A DNA stretch of 64,000 nt, taken from Trissonchulus latispiculum. Its lineage: Eukaryota; Nematoda; Enoplea; Enoplida; Ironidae. The DNA lies in assembly GCA_030248195.1 (NCBI GenBank), contig JASAND010017872.1, forward strand, positions 1 to 64,000, given 5' to 3'. The notes under the pieces are model-generated. The model worked only from the letters and a program-made list of their open reading frames with translations. It was not told the DNA's origin and ran no database searches. Positions 34,389 through 46,800 of the stretch are shown piece after piece (the first letter of the stretch is position 1; every line of letters starts with the position of its first letter). The position numbers and the translations under genes are program-made.

Positions 34389-34771
34389 GACGTCGGATCT
34401 TTTCAGGATAACCCCCCCAGACCCAAATTGCGCAAAACGTGACCAAATGAGCTGAAATTTGGTATGGATATGTCGTTTGCTCAGTATAAGCTAAACTCGA
34501 AAGCTTAAGATGTAAGCTTATACTGAGCTGACGAAAAGCTGAATCGAAAAACGGACTTAAGATTCATGTTCTACGACCCCGAAAACCCCTAAATACAACT
34601 TTTCAGCAAAATCGAAGACAAAAGGTTTTCGGCTCCCCTTACGAATCAAAAAATTTTGCGATATTTGAACTCAGCGTGGTCGAATACATACCCATACCAA
34701 ATTTCAGCTCATTTGGTCTAGTTTTGCGGAATCTGGGCCTGGGGGGTTATCCTGAAAAGATCCGAGACGTC
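34389..34771. repeat. Palindromic foldback element E
   Basis: The left arm GGATCTTTTCAGGATAACCC pairs with GGGTTATCCTGAAAAGATCC on the right. Inner arms CAAATGAGCTGAAATTTGG and CCAAATTTCAGCTCATTTGG pair perfectly. The core has GCTGAATCGAAAAACGG. Confidence 0.85.
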
Positions 34772-35339
34772 TGGTAGAGGAGACCAGCGAAGATCACAGC
34801 CGTTTTAATTAATTCACAAAAGGAGTACCCGTTTGCAGATGGCAGCTTTGTGGGGGATCGCTGAAAGAGACCCTGTTAGAGTGGGGGAGGGAATCAATTT
34901 AGTCGGCAGGAGGTGGCTTTAAACCGCCCCCCCGCTGCCTGTGAAGGCATCGAATGCCAATACAACGGGTAGCTCGGGGTGATAGTGATGATGCTTTAAA
35001 TCAGTTTGTAAAAGTTTCCTTAATCCATCGAATGTTGCATCACAATCAGCACACAATAGCCACTTCACATTTAGTTTTAGCAGTGTATAATGTAGAACGT
35101 TTCACATATCGTCGCAAAATTTTGATGTATTTGCTATAGTAAGGCAAAAATCCCCAAAAAATCTGTTGTGCTGAGAGGCGTCTTGTGGCTTAGCCAGCTT
35201 GAGTAGAGCATCACGTTTACTGGGAAAGGCAGCGATGCTATCTGCTGACAACCTACGATCAATCTTAGTACACGGAAAAGCCAACACGGTTCGGGTCCTT
35301 CCATTATCCTACATGTTCTGAAAATACCAAAACTTGACG

Positions 35340-35535
35340 AATCCAACTAAAGTTTCGTATCGCTATGTTTTCGACTACGCTGAGACTGAATACCACAGAT
35401 TTTTTCGCAATCACAAAATTTTTTGCAAGGAGGGACCAAGAAAAACAAAAATTGGTGAAAAGTAGTATATAAGGGTTTCTTGGTTTGCAATATCCGAGTC
35501 TGAAGTCCGCTATCTGATTCAGCCATAGGTTATGG
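35340..35535. repeat. Partial foldback-family copy
   Basis: Diverged half-copy with an A-rich block after GGGACCAAG, then GGGTTTCTTGG and GAGTCTGAAGTCCGC as in the family, without a second arm. Confidence 0.35.
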
Positions 35536-36968
35536 AGAGGAATCTAGGGAGTCCAAGTCCCACACACAGTCCTGGCAAGGACAAGTCCTATTGCGTCGTG
35601 GCATTATGGCCGGAACAAACTAGTACACACACAGTTACAATTTAGGACCTTTTCGCACAGTAAGGAGTTAAAGGGATTAAAACTCAAACTTTTTCGAGCG
35701 CAAGGTTAAAAGAGATAAACAGTTCATTTTAACTCACTAGCCTGCTGAGCTAAACGAGTTAAAATTTCTTAACTCTGCTCTTTTAACACTCGCGCAAAAG
35801 GCTCTAGATTTGAAAAATTTCCAGCTCCGGCCAGGAATGCTGCAAAGCCAGGAAGAGCGGGAACAAATCACACGTGACCGTTTCCAGGCCAACAGTGAGA
35901 GGTGTCAGCTGCCGCTGCATGGCCACGGTGATGCGACGGTGCACAATATCCAAACCTCTCTGAGGACACATCTTCCTGGAATCAGATGTTGAATCTGTAA
36001 AAGAATCTGTAACTGAATCTCTATCCGGGAGTATGGTTACCCAGAGATGGACGTGGGACGAAATTTTTCGTCCCGTCCCGTCCCGTCCCGCACTCAATTT
36101 GTTTGTCCCGTCCCGCACGATCCCGCAGTCCCGCGAATTCGAAAATGCCCGTCCCGCAAAATTCCGCATAATTTCTTAATTGGCTCATTAGCTAAAATTA
36201 ATAGTGGTTAATACTAATTTAATATTAAAATTCAAAATAAGTTTGTTCTGTAAACTTTACGCTATTTATTTTTTCTTGCTAAGATGCAAAGTCAGTATGT
36301 ACCTAATTTATTGTTCAAATAAGCTGCTGTGTGTAAAAATTTGAAATGCTTATATCGTCTACAAACAAAAAATATCAATTGTTGATGATTTCAAAATATT
36401 GGTCAAATTGGCCAAATAAAATCAAATTTAGTGGAATCAGAAAATTACTGCCATACAAAAGCGATGGAACCGGCTCACCGTGTCAATATGGGCCACTTTT
36501 CGGATCGAATCACTGGCTCCCCAGGTCAAGAGCTTGGATTCGGCATTGATCCGGTTTTCTTAATTTCCCACAGATTATTTCCCAGAAATTTTTGGCTTAA
36601 AACTAAAACTTTTAGGTCTAATTTCAATGTGATGCTAATACATGATTTGCATGTTTTAAAATTTAACTTGCGCGTCATAATTTTCGCAGCTTGAGATTCG
36701 TTCAATATGGTCTCTAGCAGAATAGTGTTTGTTCTGATCGGTTCCATGATTATTACATTGCACTGTTAGAACTAAATGGTTTGCAAATTATAACTGAGTA
36801 AATTATGCAATACAGATAAAGCCAAGTTTCAAAAGTCTCTAGCTTTGTCACGTCTTTAAGTTAAAAATAAAACCTTTGTCTGGTTATATATACATAATCA
36901 ACACTTGAACAATCTCTATGGGGATGTGATCGAGTACGTGACGAGGACGGCAGCTTTATAGAAAACTT

Positions 36969-37524
36969 ATGTGCTATTCTGCAAAGTCAAATTCGAGAAC
37001 CACTACTATGTCACTTCCTTCGTCAGCGCCATCTCCTTTGTCAGCGCCATCTCCTTTGTCAGCGCCATCTCCTTTGTCAGCTTCAACGTCAGTAAAAGCT
37101 AAAACCTCTTCCTCACAGCGACCCTTGTCGCAGTCTACCTCAAAGCGAACAACCCAGTCAACTCCTGCAAATCTGACACAAAATGCCTCGTTACCTACTC
37201 CATCAAGCGAACTGGTACCAATATAAGCATTGACGGACATTTTGCCAAAAGAAGTTTTGTTTATTGAACCCCCCAACAACTTTAGTCTTCAAGGTTTCTC
37301 CTGTGAAACCAGAACAGCTGCAGTTTACACTGGAAAATCGAATAGCGAAGGGAGTGACCTTCAAACGAACTCCTGGATTCAACGCCAACAAAGGCAGGCC
37401 AGAAGTCAAAGTCAAGACTGGAGCCGCCGTTTGTGATCTGATTCCAGCAACACCACGAATAGTCGACTCAGTGAAGCAATGGATCCCCTCCTGCGCCAGG
37501 GGTTATCAGGCGCAGACAAAGTGA
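36969..37524 (+). pseudogene. Protein-like segment inside the hAT-like element
   Basis: One frame (36969-37226) encodes a Ser/Pro-rich protein with direct repeats of SAPSPL from an 18-bp DNA tandem repeat. A second overlapping frame (to 37524) encodes a basic stretch including LENRIAKGVTFKRTPGFNAN and VCDLIPATPRIVDSVKQW. The composition looks coding, but the two frames would need a shift or splice. It may be a captured host gene fragment or a broken element gene. No family recognised. Confidence 0.3.
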
Positions 37525-37589
37525 ACTGTACAAATGGAAGTGGATCAGCTAAACTTCGAAATCATTTACATTGTAGCGGTACCAGAGTG

Positions 37590-38340
37590 AAACTAGCCTA
37601 ACACAAAAGTACCGTTACCCCGCGAGAGCAACTCAAGCGAGGAGACCGTGGCACAAGTGAATAACACACCAACCGCGCAGGAGCCGGCCGGGGAAACCTC
37701 GCCAAATATATAGTCCTAGTGAGTGGGTGACACCCGCTCACCTCAGAAATAACACTAAACTAACCTAGGAGCTCAGTAAGACCTACCAAAAAGTACACAC
37801 CTAGTGGAGATATTTAATAAGTACAACAAGTATTATGGAAATATAGCAAATATGAAATAACAAGTAATATAAATTTAGGGGGGCGAAGGCCCAACTGACA
37901 AACAGTTATACAGTTAAATAAACTAAACACACACTCACCAATTTATAATGGGCGAAGCCCCGCTAACGTACCAAAGTATAGGCCCACTGAGGATAGACAG
38001 GGGGAGAAACTGTACACAGGGGAGATAGTGAGAGCAGAGAGAGAGACTAGCGACTTAACTATACAAGGGAAAACCCACAACTGAAAGGGGGAGAAGTTTG
38101 ACGGAGAAACCCCCTCCCAAGAGAAGCGCCCTCTAGCTGGGGTGTCCCAATCATGTAGCTCCAAGGGGGGACCCCACCCAACCAAACCTATCCTATAGGT
38201 GGAGCTACATGACACGTGGAGGAATGCTTGCTGACTAGGCAAGCCAACTATTAGCTAAGTAAAGTGATTTCGTAATAATTGAAATAACGAAAAGGTTGAC
38301 CGTTACAGTCAGCCTCTTGCGTTACAACATTACCTGCGTA
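37590..38340. repeat. Dispersed repeat inside the hAT-like element
   Basis: It resembles 340-870 in block order. ACCGTTAC occurs near both ends (about 37609 and 38300), compatible with an 8-bp duplication, though the borders are not certain. Confidence 0.4.
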
Positions 38341-38646
38341 CACTCAAAATTAAACAACAAACTTTCAATAGAAAAGATACGCAAACCAGCACAGCAAATG
38401 AAACTTACATTAACCTTAAAATAGAATTTTATAGAATAATTTGAAGTGTGACTGTAATGTTTTGAAAGCTGTTATGTAGCTTTCTTAAAAATTCCCAAAA
38501 TTTTGAATTAAATATAAGAAATTTTTGTCCCGCGGGATCCCGCGGGACGAAGGTTGTCGTCCCATCCCGCCCCGTCCCGCGGGATCCCGCGGCCCGCGTC
38601 CATCTCTGTGGTTACCTGTTTTGACTCCTTCATTATATATAAATAT

Positions 38647-40793
38647 CAGAGATGAAACCGGGTCACCGGATCACCGGGTCAGTTCGGGTCACTATATTGA
38701 CCCGGTATTTTTGGTTGTGGGGAAGTTTTTGACTGTTAAAGAATATTTTTCAAAATTTTCACCAGTTTTTACCATCTGAAAACTTCAATAGTTCAAAAAC
38801 TAGCAATGGAATATAAATATATACTAAACTTAATAGTCCAGTTTTATTAAATGCTTGTCCCTGTCGTGTCATCATAATATTCGTACTTCCCTGTGAAACT
38901 TAGACCTAGTTTTGAAGGAATGATTTCGTTGGATTTTAACTAGAAAAATTAAAATTAGTACATGGACCTGAGAGTCCAAAATCTCTATTTTAAAATCTGA
39001 GATTTTCCATGCCCCATGGAATGTAGGTGACACAATGTATGGTGAATGTAGGTGCACAGCTGCTATCACTTTTTTGAGTGGGGAGAGGGATCAGACTGTG
39101 TGGATTTCAAATTCGGGTAAGTAGGAAAATCTCAGCAAAGGTTCACACACTTTGAGTTTTGGTTTGCATTTTCCTACTTGTGGATCTTACTTTGATTTTA
39201 TTTGTGGTATATATTTCTGAATCCTAGCTATAAGGAAGAGTATTCTAAAAAATCTTCTCTGAGTGAAAGCAGCAACCACGCAATCAAATAAATTATTTTA
39301 ATACTGTAATAATGAAATACAAACGTGTTTTTTTGCTAGTGACTTAGCATTAATAGGCACTCGTCAGAGGCCACTCTATGCTGCCTCTCCGTAGACCGTA
39401 AGCGGACAAGAGACGGAGAGACGAAGGTCAAGGATAGAAAACAAGACCCCCAAGCCAAGCTGGCGTACGGTTATTTCGGACACACCCAGGACAACACGTG
39501 CCATCTTCTGGCTCGTATTGCCCCCCGCATGCCAATAGTGCCTAGGATGGCTGAAATCTCTTAAAGCCTGCTTGGAAGGCATTGGACAAAGTGTTGGCTG
39601 CAGAAGAGGGTCGGAGGGATGGCCAAGCGTCAGATAGGAAAGGAGGGAAAGTCCGCACACATCAAAAATTCTTTATTTGGTTGTGATGGAGGCATAGGAC
39701 ACGGAGGGACCTTTTCACCCTCCATGTACCTATACCAGTACCTACATCTATGTACTCATTAATTCTCTTAGTGCCACAAGATATTTTAAAGTTTCGGTTA
39801 TTCATTTGATTTTATTTAATAATTTCATTTAAATTCCACTTGCAAAGTTTCTAATTGCATGATAGACGCTATCATTTTAAGATAAAAAGAAAACAGTTAA
39901 AGAAAACTTAGAGCTGGGAGGCGCCACATGAGGATTTTGAGAATAGTGCGTTGTCCACGTTGAGCACAGTTTAGTCGATCGGTTCAATCATCAGTCTGTA
40001 GATAACATGACCGCACCAACGCAACTCCGAAACTCCAAAAATAGTTAGATTAAGATTGGAGTCAACCTATTAATTCAAGAGGAAACATCAGTTATCGTAA
40101 TGATAATTGTGAGCAATATTCCTACATCAATGCAATTCTAGTTTAGTTTGTTCTTTTTTTAGTGCATACGGGCACACAGCAAAAGGTTACGAGAAATTCC
40201 TAAGTAGACGTTGTTGGCCACCTCCTTTGTCACTAAATTTATAGAGATCTATGTATTACATATAGGGAAAAGGACAGTATAAAACTGTGATATTAAAGGT
40301 TAAAGTTGTAATCTGAAGTAAACATGCAAAATTAAACGAGTTATTGATTTTTAGTAAAAATGCTTTCTCAAAAACTTATCTGTGAGCCACCATTTCTTGT
40401 CAGCGCTTCACAAACGTGTTTGAATTAGAACTAAACTGATTTTGAATGACGTGCTAAACTTTGCCAAAGTCTTTTGTTCCAAACTTATTAAGCAAGTTAT
40501 GTAGTTCACTTCATAAGTTTTAATTCAGTTTTAATCCAGCTTAATATTTACAATAGTTATATACTTTCCAAAGTTACTTTAAGGAAAGCAAAACTTTTGC
40601 CCACTTCTTATTTTAGACGCCAAAAATGTCTATAAGGATCAAAAACACCCACAGCACCTAATATAAGCACCCACAGGATTTTAATTTTTCCAAGCTTAAA
40701 CCAGAGTTTTCAAAAATACCGGGTCACCGGGTCACCGGGTCAGGGGTCGACCGGGTCACCGGGTCAGTAAATAGTGACCCGGTTTCATCTCTG
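38647..40793. mobile_element. hAT-like element with GGGTCACC repeats and perfect 8-bp duplication
   Basis: The ends CAGAGATGAAACC and GGTTTCATCTCTG are perfect inverses, flanked by ATAAATAT on both sides (38639-38646, 40794-40801). Subterminal GGGTCACCGGATCACCGGGT and its counterpart at the right are amplified short motifs. A copy of the 41010-41723 repeat family lies inside (about 39324-39720). No transposase seen. Confidence 0.88.
39324..39720 (-). repeat. Poly(A)-tailed repeat, copy 1
   Basis: Read on the minus strand it ends in a short A run (TTTTTTT at 39326). Shared with 41010-41723 are AAGCGGACAAG/AAGTGGACAAG, CCCCAAGCCAAG, GTACGGTTATT, GCCCCCCGCAT and AAGATGGCTGAAA-like blocks. Its own duplication was not found. 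Confidence 0.5.
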
Positions 40794-41009
40794 ATAAATA
40801 TCTTCAGAGTTTGCAACCCTCCACGGACAAAAGTGTGGTGTGGTGTCTGCATGTCAAGTGTTACTCTTGTAATTTTGATTATTGTTATTGTTAATGTTGA
40901 TTGTTATTGCTGAATATTATGCTAATTAGGTTTATGCTTATTTGCTTGTTTTCTGTAATTAAACCAGCCCATAACTCCATACTGGCAATCTCTCTCATAA
41001 CCTCCGTAT

Positions 41010-41723
41010 TTTTTTTTTTTGCTACGGACTTATCCACCATCAAGGCACTACATGAGGCCTATACGGTGATGCTCTCCGCAGTCCTTTGAAAGTGGACAAG
41101 AAAGCGGAGAAGCGAAGTCACGGACAGAAAACGTGATCCCCAAGCCAAGTCGGTGTACGGTTATTGGCACATGGCCGCAGTCACACCCAAGGCAAACGAC
41201 GTTGACTGTTAGCAACAAAGTTTGCCCCCCGCATACCTCGAGTGACTAAGATGGCTGAAAACTCAGTAGGGCTACTCGGAAAGCCTGGGGTCAAAAAATG
41301 GCTGCAGAAGCAAGGAACGAAGGGTTAGAGCCGAGTCTCAAGATAGGAAAGAATGAAAGTCCACTTCTTTGATTTATTCGAAGTTAAATTGCAAAGAAAC
41401 TTTTTCCCCCCATGCTCATTACAACTTTAATCTCAATTCGATTTATATATTATAACTTTTTGAATCTAATTTATTTTAAACTTAAGGAAAATTGAATTCT
41501 AAAACTTAGCTGTTTGATGTTCCTATTGAAACTTCCTTATGTTAATCCACATTCCATTTGAAAATCCATTTCATAGAACCATATTCCATGGTGATCCACT
41601 TCAGGATTTGATATGTTGGACACAGGAGGGACCATACACACCTCCTGTGCCGTCGATCTTCTCTCTGAAACAAAGAATTAAAATAGAATTAATGTTCCTG
41701 AATCTTACTTTAAATGCAGCTAC
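41010..41723 (-). mobile_element. Poly(A)-tailed retro-insertion with 16-bp duplication
   Basis: CTCATAACCTCCGTAT occurs exactly at 40994-41009 and 41724-41739. The insert begins with a run of about 11 T, so on the minus strand it ends in poly(A). This is the mark of LINE-mediated target-primed insertion (a SINE, LINE fragment or retrocopy). No long frame is present. Confidence 0.8.
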
Positions 41724-41963
41724 CTCATAACCTCCGTATACTCAGCACAACAGTGTAAGCGTATGTAAACTGTTTAAAAGCTAGGCTTAAGACCTTGTGA
41801 AGAGTGCCTACGACTCCACTGGCTGCCAGCCAGCAGCTTCGCTTCGCAGCTGCGACGGAGGCCAGCGTAGGCCGAACACGATTTTGCACAAAGCTTTCCA
41901 GTTACACAGGGTGTTGTAGTTGTAGTGTGCAGTTAAATTCATGCATCGTTGTAGTGAACGTAG

Positions 41964-42743
41964 TAAGCATGGGCACGAATATCGAATAATTCGGTATTCG
42001 CGAATACCGCGAATATTCGAATAGTAGTTTACTATTCGCGAATAGTTAACGAATAATTCGACGAACGGATATTCGAACTATTCGAGCGAATATACGAATT
42101 ATTCGAACGAATATTCGAATTTTTCGTAAATTTCTAAGTAAGTATTCAATATTTAGAACAATTTTCGAACTTTTTCCTGACTTCTGCATTAAAATTTGAC
42201 TGAACCCATAAAGAATAGATTATGTTGTGTGTACTCAACTTGCAAGGATTTTTAATCGTTTTGTCCTAAAATTTTTCTACATGCACACTCGACTTACATG
42301 ATGGAAATGTCTCATCTATGGTAGTTTTTAGTTGGCCAAATATTTATTGCACTCTAACTGTCACGTTGTATTCTCGAGACTCCAGCACATATATTGTTTC
42401 AGTGTTGGAGCATTTCCAGTAAAATTGTGTTCCACCAACACCATTCCATTATGCTGATCACATAAAAACCGTGACGATAAATTGCTGATGCCATACGCTC
42501 CCAAAAGGGTTCTTGAGCTTATTCATAAAATTTCAACATTTAAAGATGCATGCTAATGTGAATCAAGACTTAGGAATTGTCGGTTTTGAAATTCGAATAT
42601 TCGAATAATTCGCGAATTATTCGAACAATTCGAATTATTCGCGAATTTCGAATACTACGAATAATTCGCGAATTATTCGAATAGTACTCCACGAATAGTG
42701 ACGAATATTCGAATACTAGTTTTACTATTCGTGCCCATGCTTA
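41964..42743. mobile_element. hAT-like element with ATTCGAATA repeats and perfect 8-bp duplication
   Basis: The ends TAAGCATGGGCACGAATA and TATTCGTGCCCATGCTTA are perfect inverses, flanked by GAACGTAG on both sides (41956-41963, 42744-42751). Both subterminal regions are dense in ATTCGAATA-type self-complementary repeats. The centre is unique AT-rich DNA without a gene. Confidence 0.9.
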
Positions 42744-43247
42744 GAACGTAGCATGGTTTAATTACTCCGTTCTAAAATAATTTGTAAAGCAACCAATTGG
42801 ACGGCATTTGTGGTATGCGGTTTATATGATCTGACCATTTTGTGTGTGCAAAATATCATTAAATTTATCATTCAAATATCTTTCATCAACTTTGTACCTA
42901 TTTGAACTCGCATTAATAAAAGAGAAATAAAGTAAAGAGCACCATGCACGAGGTTTTGAAACATCTCGTTAAGCTACTGCTGTGCAAAACTTGTTCACAT
43001 TTAATTGGCACACAGTACGTTTATTCACAATTGTATATTAAGATCTCGTGCTTAGTTTCGATATCATACAGTTTTGTAATTAGTGTGGCAACTATCAGTG
43101 GTGTGTAAACACATTACAGTACCGCTCAAACATTTTCAATATATATTTTTAGAAAACTGCAAATTATGCCGTATCGATTAGTTCGTTTAAACTATTAATC
43201 GGTAGTTGAAAGGCACATGTTTGGCAAATTCGCGAGAAAATCCAGAT

Positions 43248-43820
43248 TCAAGATTCTGCGTAGGCGGAAGCACTGTCTCTCCAGATGAAGTACATCACCC
43301 AATAGCTGATATTAAAGATTAGAAAGGTCATCGGAAACATGATAAGTGAGATTTGATCGACTCGTTGAGCGCGAATTTTCATTTTCCAACATCGCGTTCG
43401 AACGAATGCAGCGCACAGTCGAAGCCGTCGTAGAATTCGTTCGCTCAGGGTAGCTTTTCGGGATCTAAGCCGAGTTAGGTTTAAACTGTCCGGTTTCGGC
43501 AGGAGTTGATCCGATTCGACTTTACCGGAAGACTCTTCCAGGGTTTCGGAGGATTTTCGGGGATTCGAAATCCCAACCGATTCCTCCAGCCCGGGATTTG
43601 AGTCACTAATTTTTTGCGGAGTCCAGGTGGGACTTCCAGCCGTAGGAGGACCCGGAAATGACTGATTTTCGATAATTTTTTGGGATGAGCAACTGAGAGA
43701 TAGACTGGAACCGGATTCGTGAAGTCGGAGTCCCACCTTGTTAGAGTTTCTGGAAGCGGTTTGATGAAGGCGTAGATTGGTATCGCTACCGTGCTCCGCA
43801 GCTATTGTATTGCTTTGGGC
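43248..43820 (-). CDS. Channel exon G: loop and TM4
   Basis: Acceptor TTTTGCAG, phase 0. About 140 residues of Ser/Pro-rich loop, an amphipathic basic helix ([20 protein letters not shown]), TM4 and the stop at 43248. Confidence 0.9.
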   Translation of the reverse strand, partial: AQSNTIAAEHGSDTNLRLHQTASRNSNKVGLRLHESGSSLSLSCSSQKIIENQSFPGPPTAGSPTWTPQKISDSNPGLEESVGISNPRKSSETLEESSGKVESDQLLPKPDSLNLTRLRSRKATLSERILRRLRLCAAFVRTRCWKMKIRAQRVDQISLIMFPMTFLIFNISYWVMYFIWRDSASAYAES

Positions 43821-46800
43821 CTGCAAAATGAAAAAAGACTAAAAATTACATTAAAATAATTAAAAATTAAATTAAAATTGAAGACTAAAAGAATTAGCTC
43901 TGCAGTTCCAGTTCTAGAAGGTAATTTTAATAGCAGCAGTATTAGCTATGTATTTTGTAGTTGTAGTTATAGTAAATAATTAGTTACGAAGTTGATGATT
44001 ATTTGTCCAAACGTTTGGTCAATAGTAGTATAGTAGGGACATTTCGAGCAGCGCTCCCGGAGTCAAAAGTTGGTGCAAAGTCTGTGGGCGCGTCCCCCCT
44101 TGGGAATCCGTCAAGGTCATTTTAAATAAATTGTCCCCTGGGGTTTCGAGTTTCAAATTCTTATTCTCACCACCTGTCATCCCTGGGGGTCTCCATATTT
44201 TTCAAATTTTTAGGTCCCTTGGGGGTTTTCAACGTCATTTTTACTAGCTTAGTAGTTTATCTCTTCCCCCGGGGCTTGGGACCCGGCGTCGGCCCATTAC
44301 CGGACTCCTACCTACCTAACTAACTTACTTCCTGCCTACCTACCAAAGCTACGTACTTCCTTGTGTACCAGTACCTAACCCTTACATACCTATACTCACC
44401 TACGTACCTACCTATCCTAATTCTATCCTACTTATCTACCTACCTCAAGTCCGGTCCATCACCATCTAATGTTTTTGTTGTTTTTCTAGTGCATAGTATA
44501 CCCAGTCAATCTATATACAAACAAACAAATACTGGTAACCCCTGCAACCATCCATTTTGTGGTAGGTCTCTGTTGTCGGGCCCACTCTAGAACATCCATC
44601 CTGTCAAACTCTAAATTAAGCTCATCCAAGTCTTCCCTATTGCCAATAAATTTAGGTTCTTCTTAGAGATGAGACTTTTCCAGCTCGGCTCGGCTCGGCT
44701 CGCGAGAAAATGAGGTCGGCTCGGCTCGCGAGAAAATGAGGTCGGCTCGGCTCGGCTCGGCTCGCGGTCATACCCGGCTCGGCTCGGCTCGGCTCGGGAA
44801 AATTTTGAAAGTGGGTCGGCTCGGCTCGGCTCGGCTCGCCAAGCTTGAAATTTCAAATTCGCCAGATTGCATCGAATTTTATTTTGTTTAGCTCCTTGTT
44901 GTCTTGTTCAAATTTATTAACGAAGTCGTAACCAGTTATAATTACACGTTAACATTTATCTGTAGCCTCTCAAGATCACTCGAATACTAGAAGCGGTTAC
45001 AACTTTTTCGCTATCTGATAAAATAGAAATACTACAAGTACAAACACAGAATAATGGATTTTGCAGTTAAGATTTTTTTATGAAACCAAAACTGAGACTA
45101 TAAATGAAATAAGTCAAAAGTTTTTCTTACTGAAAGTATATCAATACCATAAACAAGTTGGTGTCAAGGACAGCCTAACATTAAGATTAACATTTGCTTG
45201 GAAGATATCGAGAAAGCTAAAGAAAATTGTTGGCAATTATTATCAGTCTTCACCGAAATTATTAGCAATTTTACTTAAACAAGTGAAAATATAGCAAGGA
45301 AATTTGGTCGAATTACTATTTTTGGTTGGGGTCGGCCGGGCTCGGCTCGGCTCGGAGCTTTAGTTCTCCGGCTCGGCTCGGCTCGGGAGAAATTGCTGCC
45401 GGCTCGGCTCGGCTCGGCTCGGGACGCGAGCCGAGCCGAGCCGAGCCGCGAGCCAAAATCCTCATCTCTTCTTCTAGGCAGTGGTTGTTATTTGAAGGAT
45501 AATAGAAAGCCAACTCATGGTCCAAAACATTTTGAAGAATGAAACCAAACGAGAAATTAATTTTGATAGAGTAGAATTGAGCATTGAAAACTGTGTAGAG
45601 GAGCTTCTTGAGGTTAGATTCCCTAGCATCTTCCAAACGAAAGTTGTAGGTTGAATAGATACACGGCCCGAGTTTAAATTTTGTCCTAATGTGGTCCCTA
45701 TTTCGAATGTACATTTCTAATCGGCTCAGGTAGGGTTTCCAAAAAGTCTGCCGGTGGTTCAGTCGGGTCTTCCTTAGGTAAGAGCAACCGCGGGCACTTT
45801 CTTTGCATAAGTATTTTATCGGAACTTTCATGACACCGAATGTGGCCATCTAATCCCTTCTTAGTTTTAAATTTACTAGTACAACGTGTGCAGGGATACT
45901 CTTCCTGAGGAGGAACTGGTTGATTAGAGGGAGCTGGCGGCTTACAAGTATGCGCAACCCTTGTGTCTTCTCGAGAGTAACTCTTCCCACATTTTTCGCA
46001 AGTCGACTTCTCTCCCTCATGCTTCTCCTTGACATGTCTGTTGAGGGTGTATTTTCTTGTAAAAGGTTTCCCACAAATTTTACAGGTTAAGTCTTCCATT
46101 TCACTTTTTCCTCACACCTTATTATATTTGTCTTTTACTTTATTTCAAAATCGTGTATTGTACTCTAGAGCTCTTGAAAACCGACCGCTCACGATGACAG
46201 AACAAGTCAAACTGACGCTCTACCAGGAATTTACCCATTTATATAGATTTTTGAGTTAGCTAATAGTTGCTTGGCTTTCCATTTACGTTGACCGTTTGCA
46301 TAATTGGTACTATAAACTTTTTAATTTTCTTAACTTCTCATTCAACCCACCCAAAGTTTGAAATGGGTCACTCCTGCTTTACTCCGAGTATACTGTTCCC
46401 TTATATTTTAGAGTCTAGTCCTGTCCTTTCATGCCTTGCCTTAAGCTTCAACCTATCGGAATTTTAGTCCCTGAGTCACTCCGAACCTACTCCGAGCTAA
46501 CACCGAGTATACACTGACCCCACTCTCCACTAATTCCACTTATTCTTCCTCATCCTGTTCGTCAAATTGGTCCACCGTTTTTTCAGGTAGTACTACCGTG
46601 CTCAAATTAGAGTTCTTTTCTATGGCGCGTTTGAGGGCTTCTTCAGTAGAATACTTTGCCTCATACTCTATTTGCTTGGTCAGAATTTCATCAATTATTA
46701 GATCGTCAAGGAACCCCTTACAACGTTGGATGTGAAAGTAAATTTTTTTATTAAGTTCAGCTCGGATCCTAGGTCGGACTTCATTGTAAGCCTCTATTTC

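Larger units (their letters stand above)
36042..38608. mobile_element. hAT-like element with CCCGT repeats and perfect 8-bp duplication
   Basis: The ends CAGAGATGGACG and CGTCCATCTCTG are perfect inverses. TGGTTACC flanks both sides exactly (36034-36041 and 38609-38616). Left subterminal CGTCCCGTCCCGTCCCG and right GTCCCGCGGGATCCCGCGG are amplified short motifs. The interior holds an open-frame segment (36969-37524) and a dispersed repeat (37590-38340). No transposase is seen. Confidence 0.88.
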
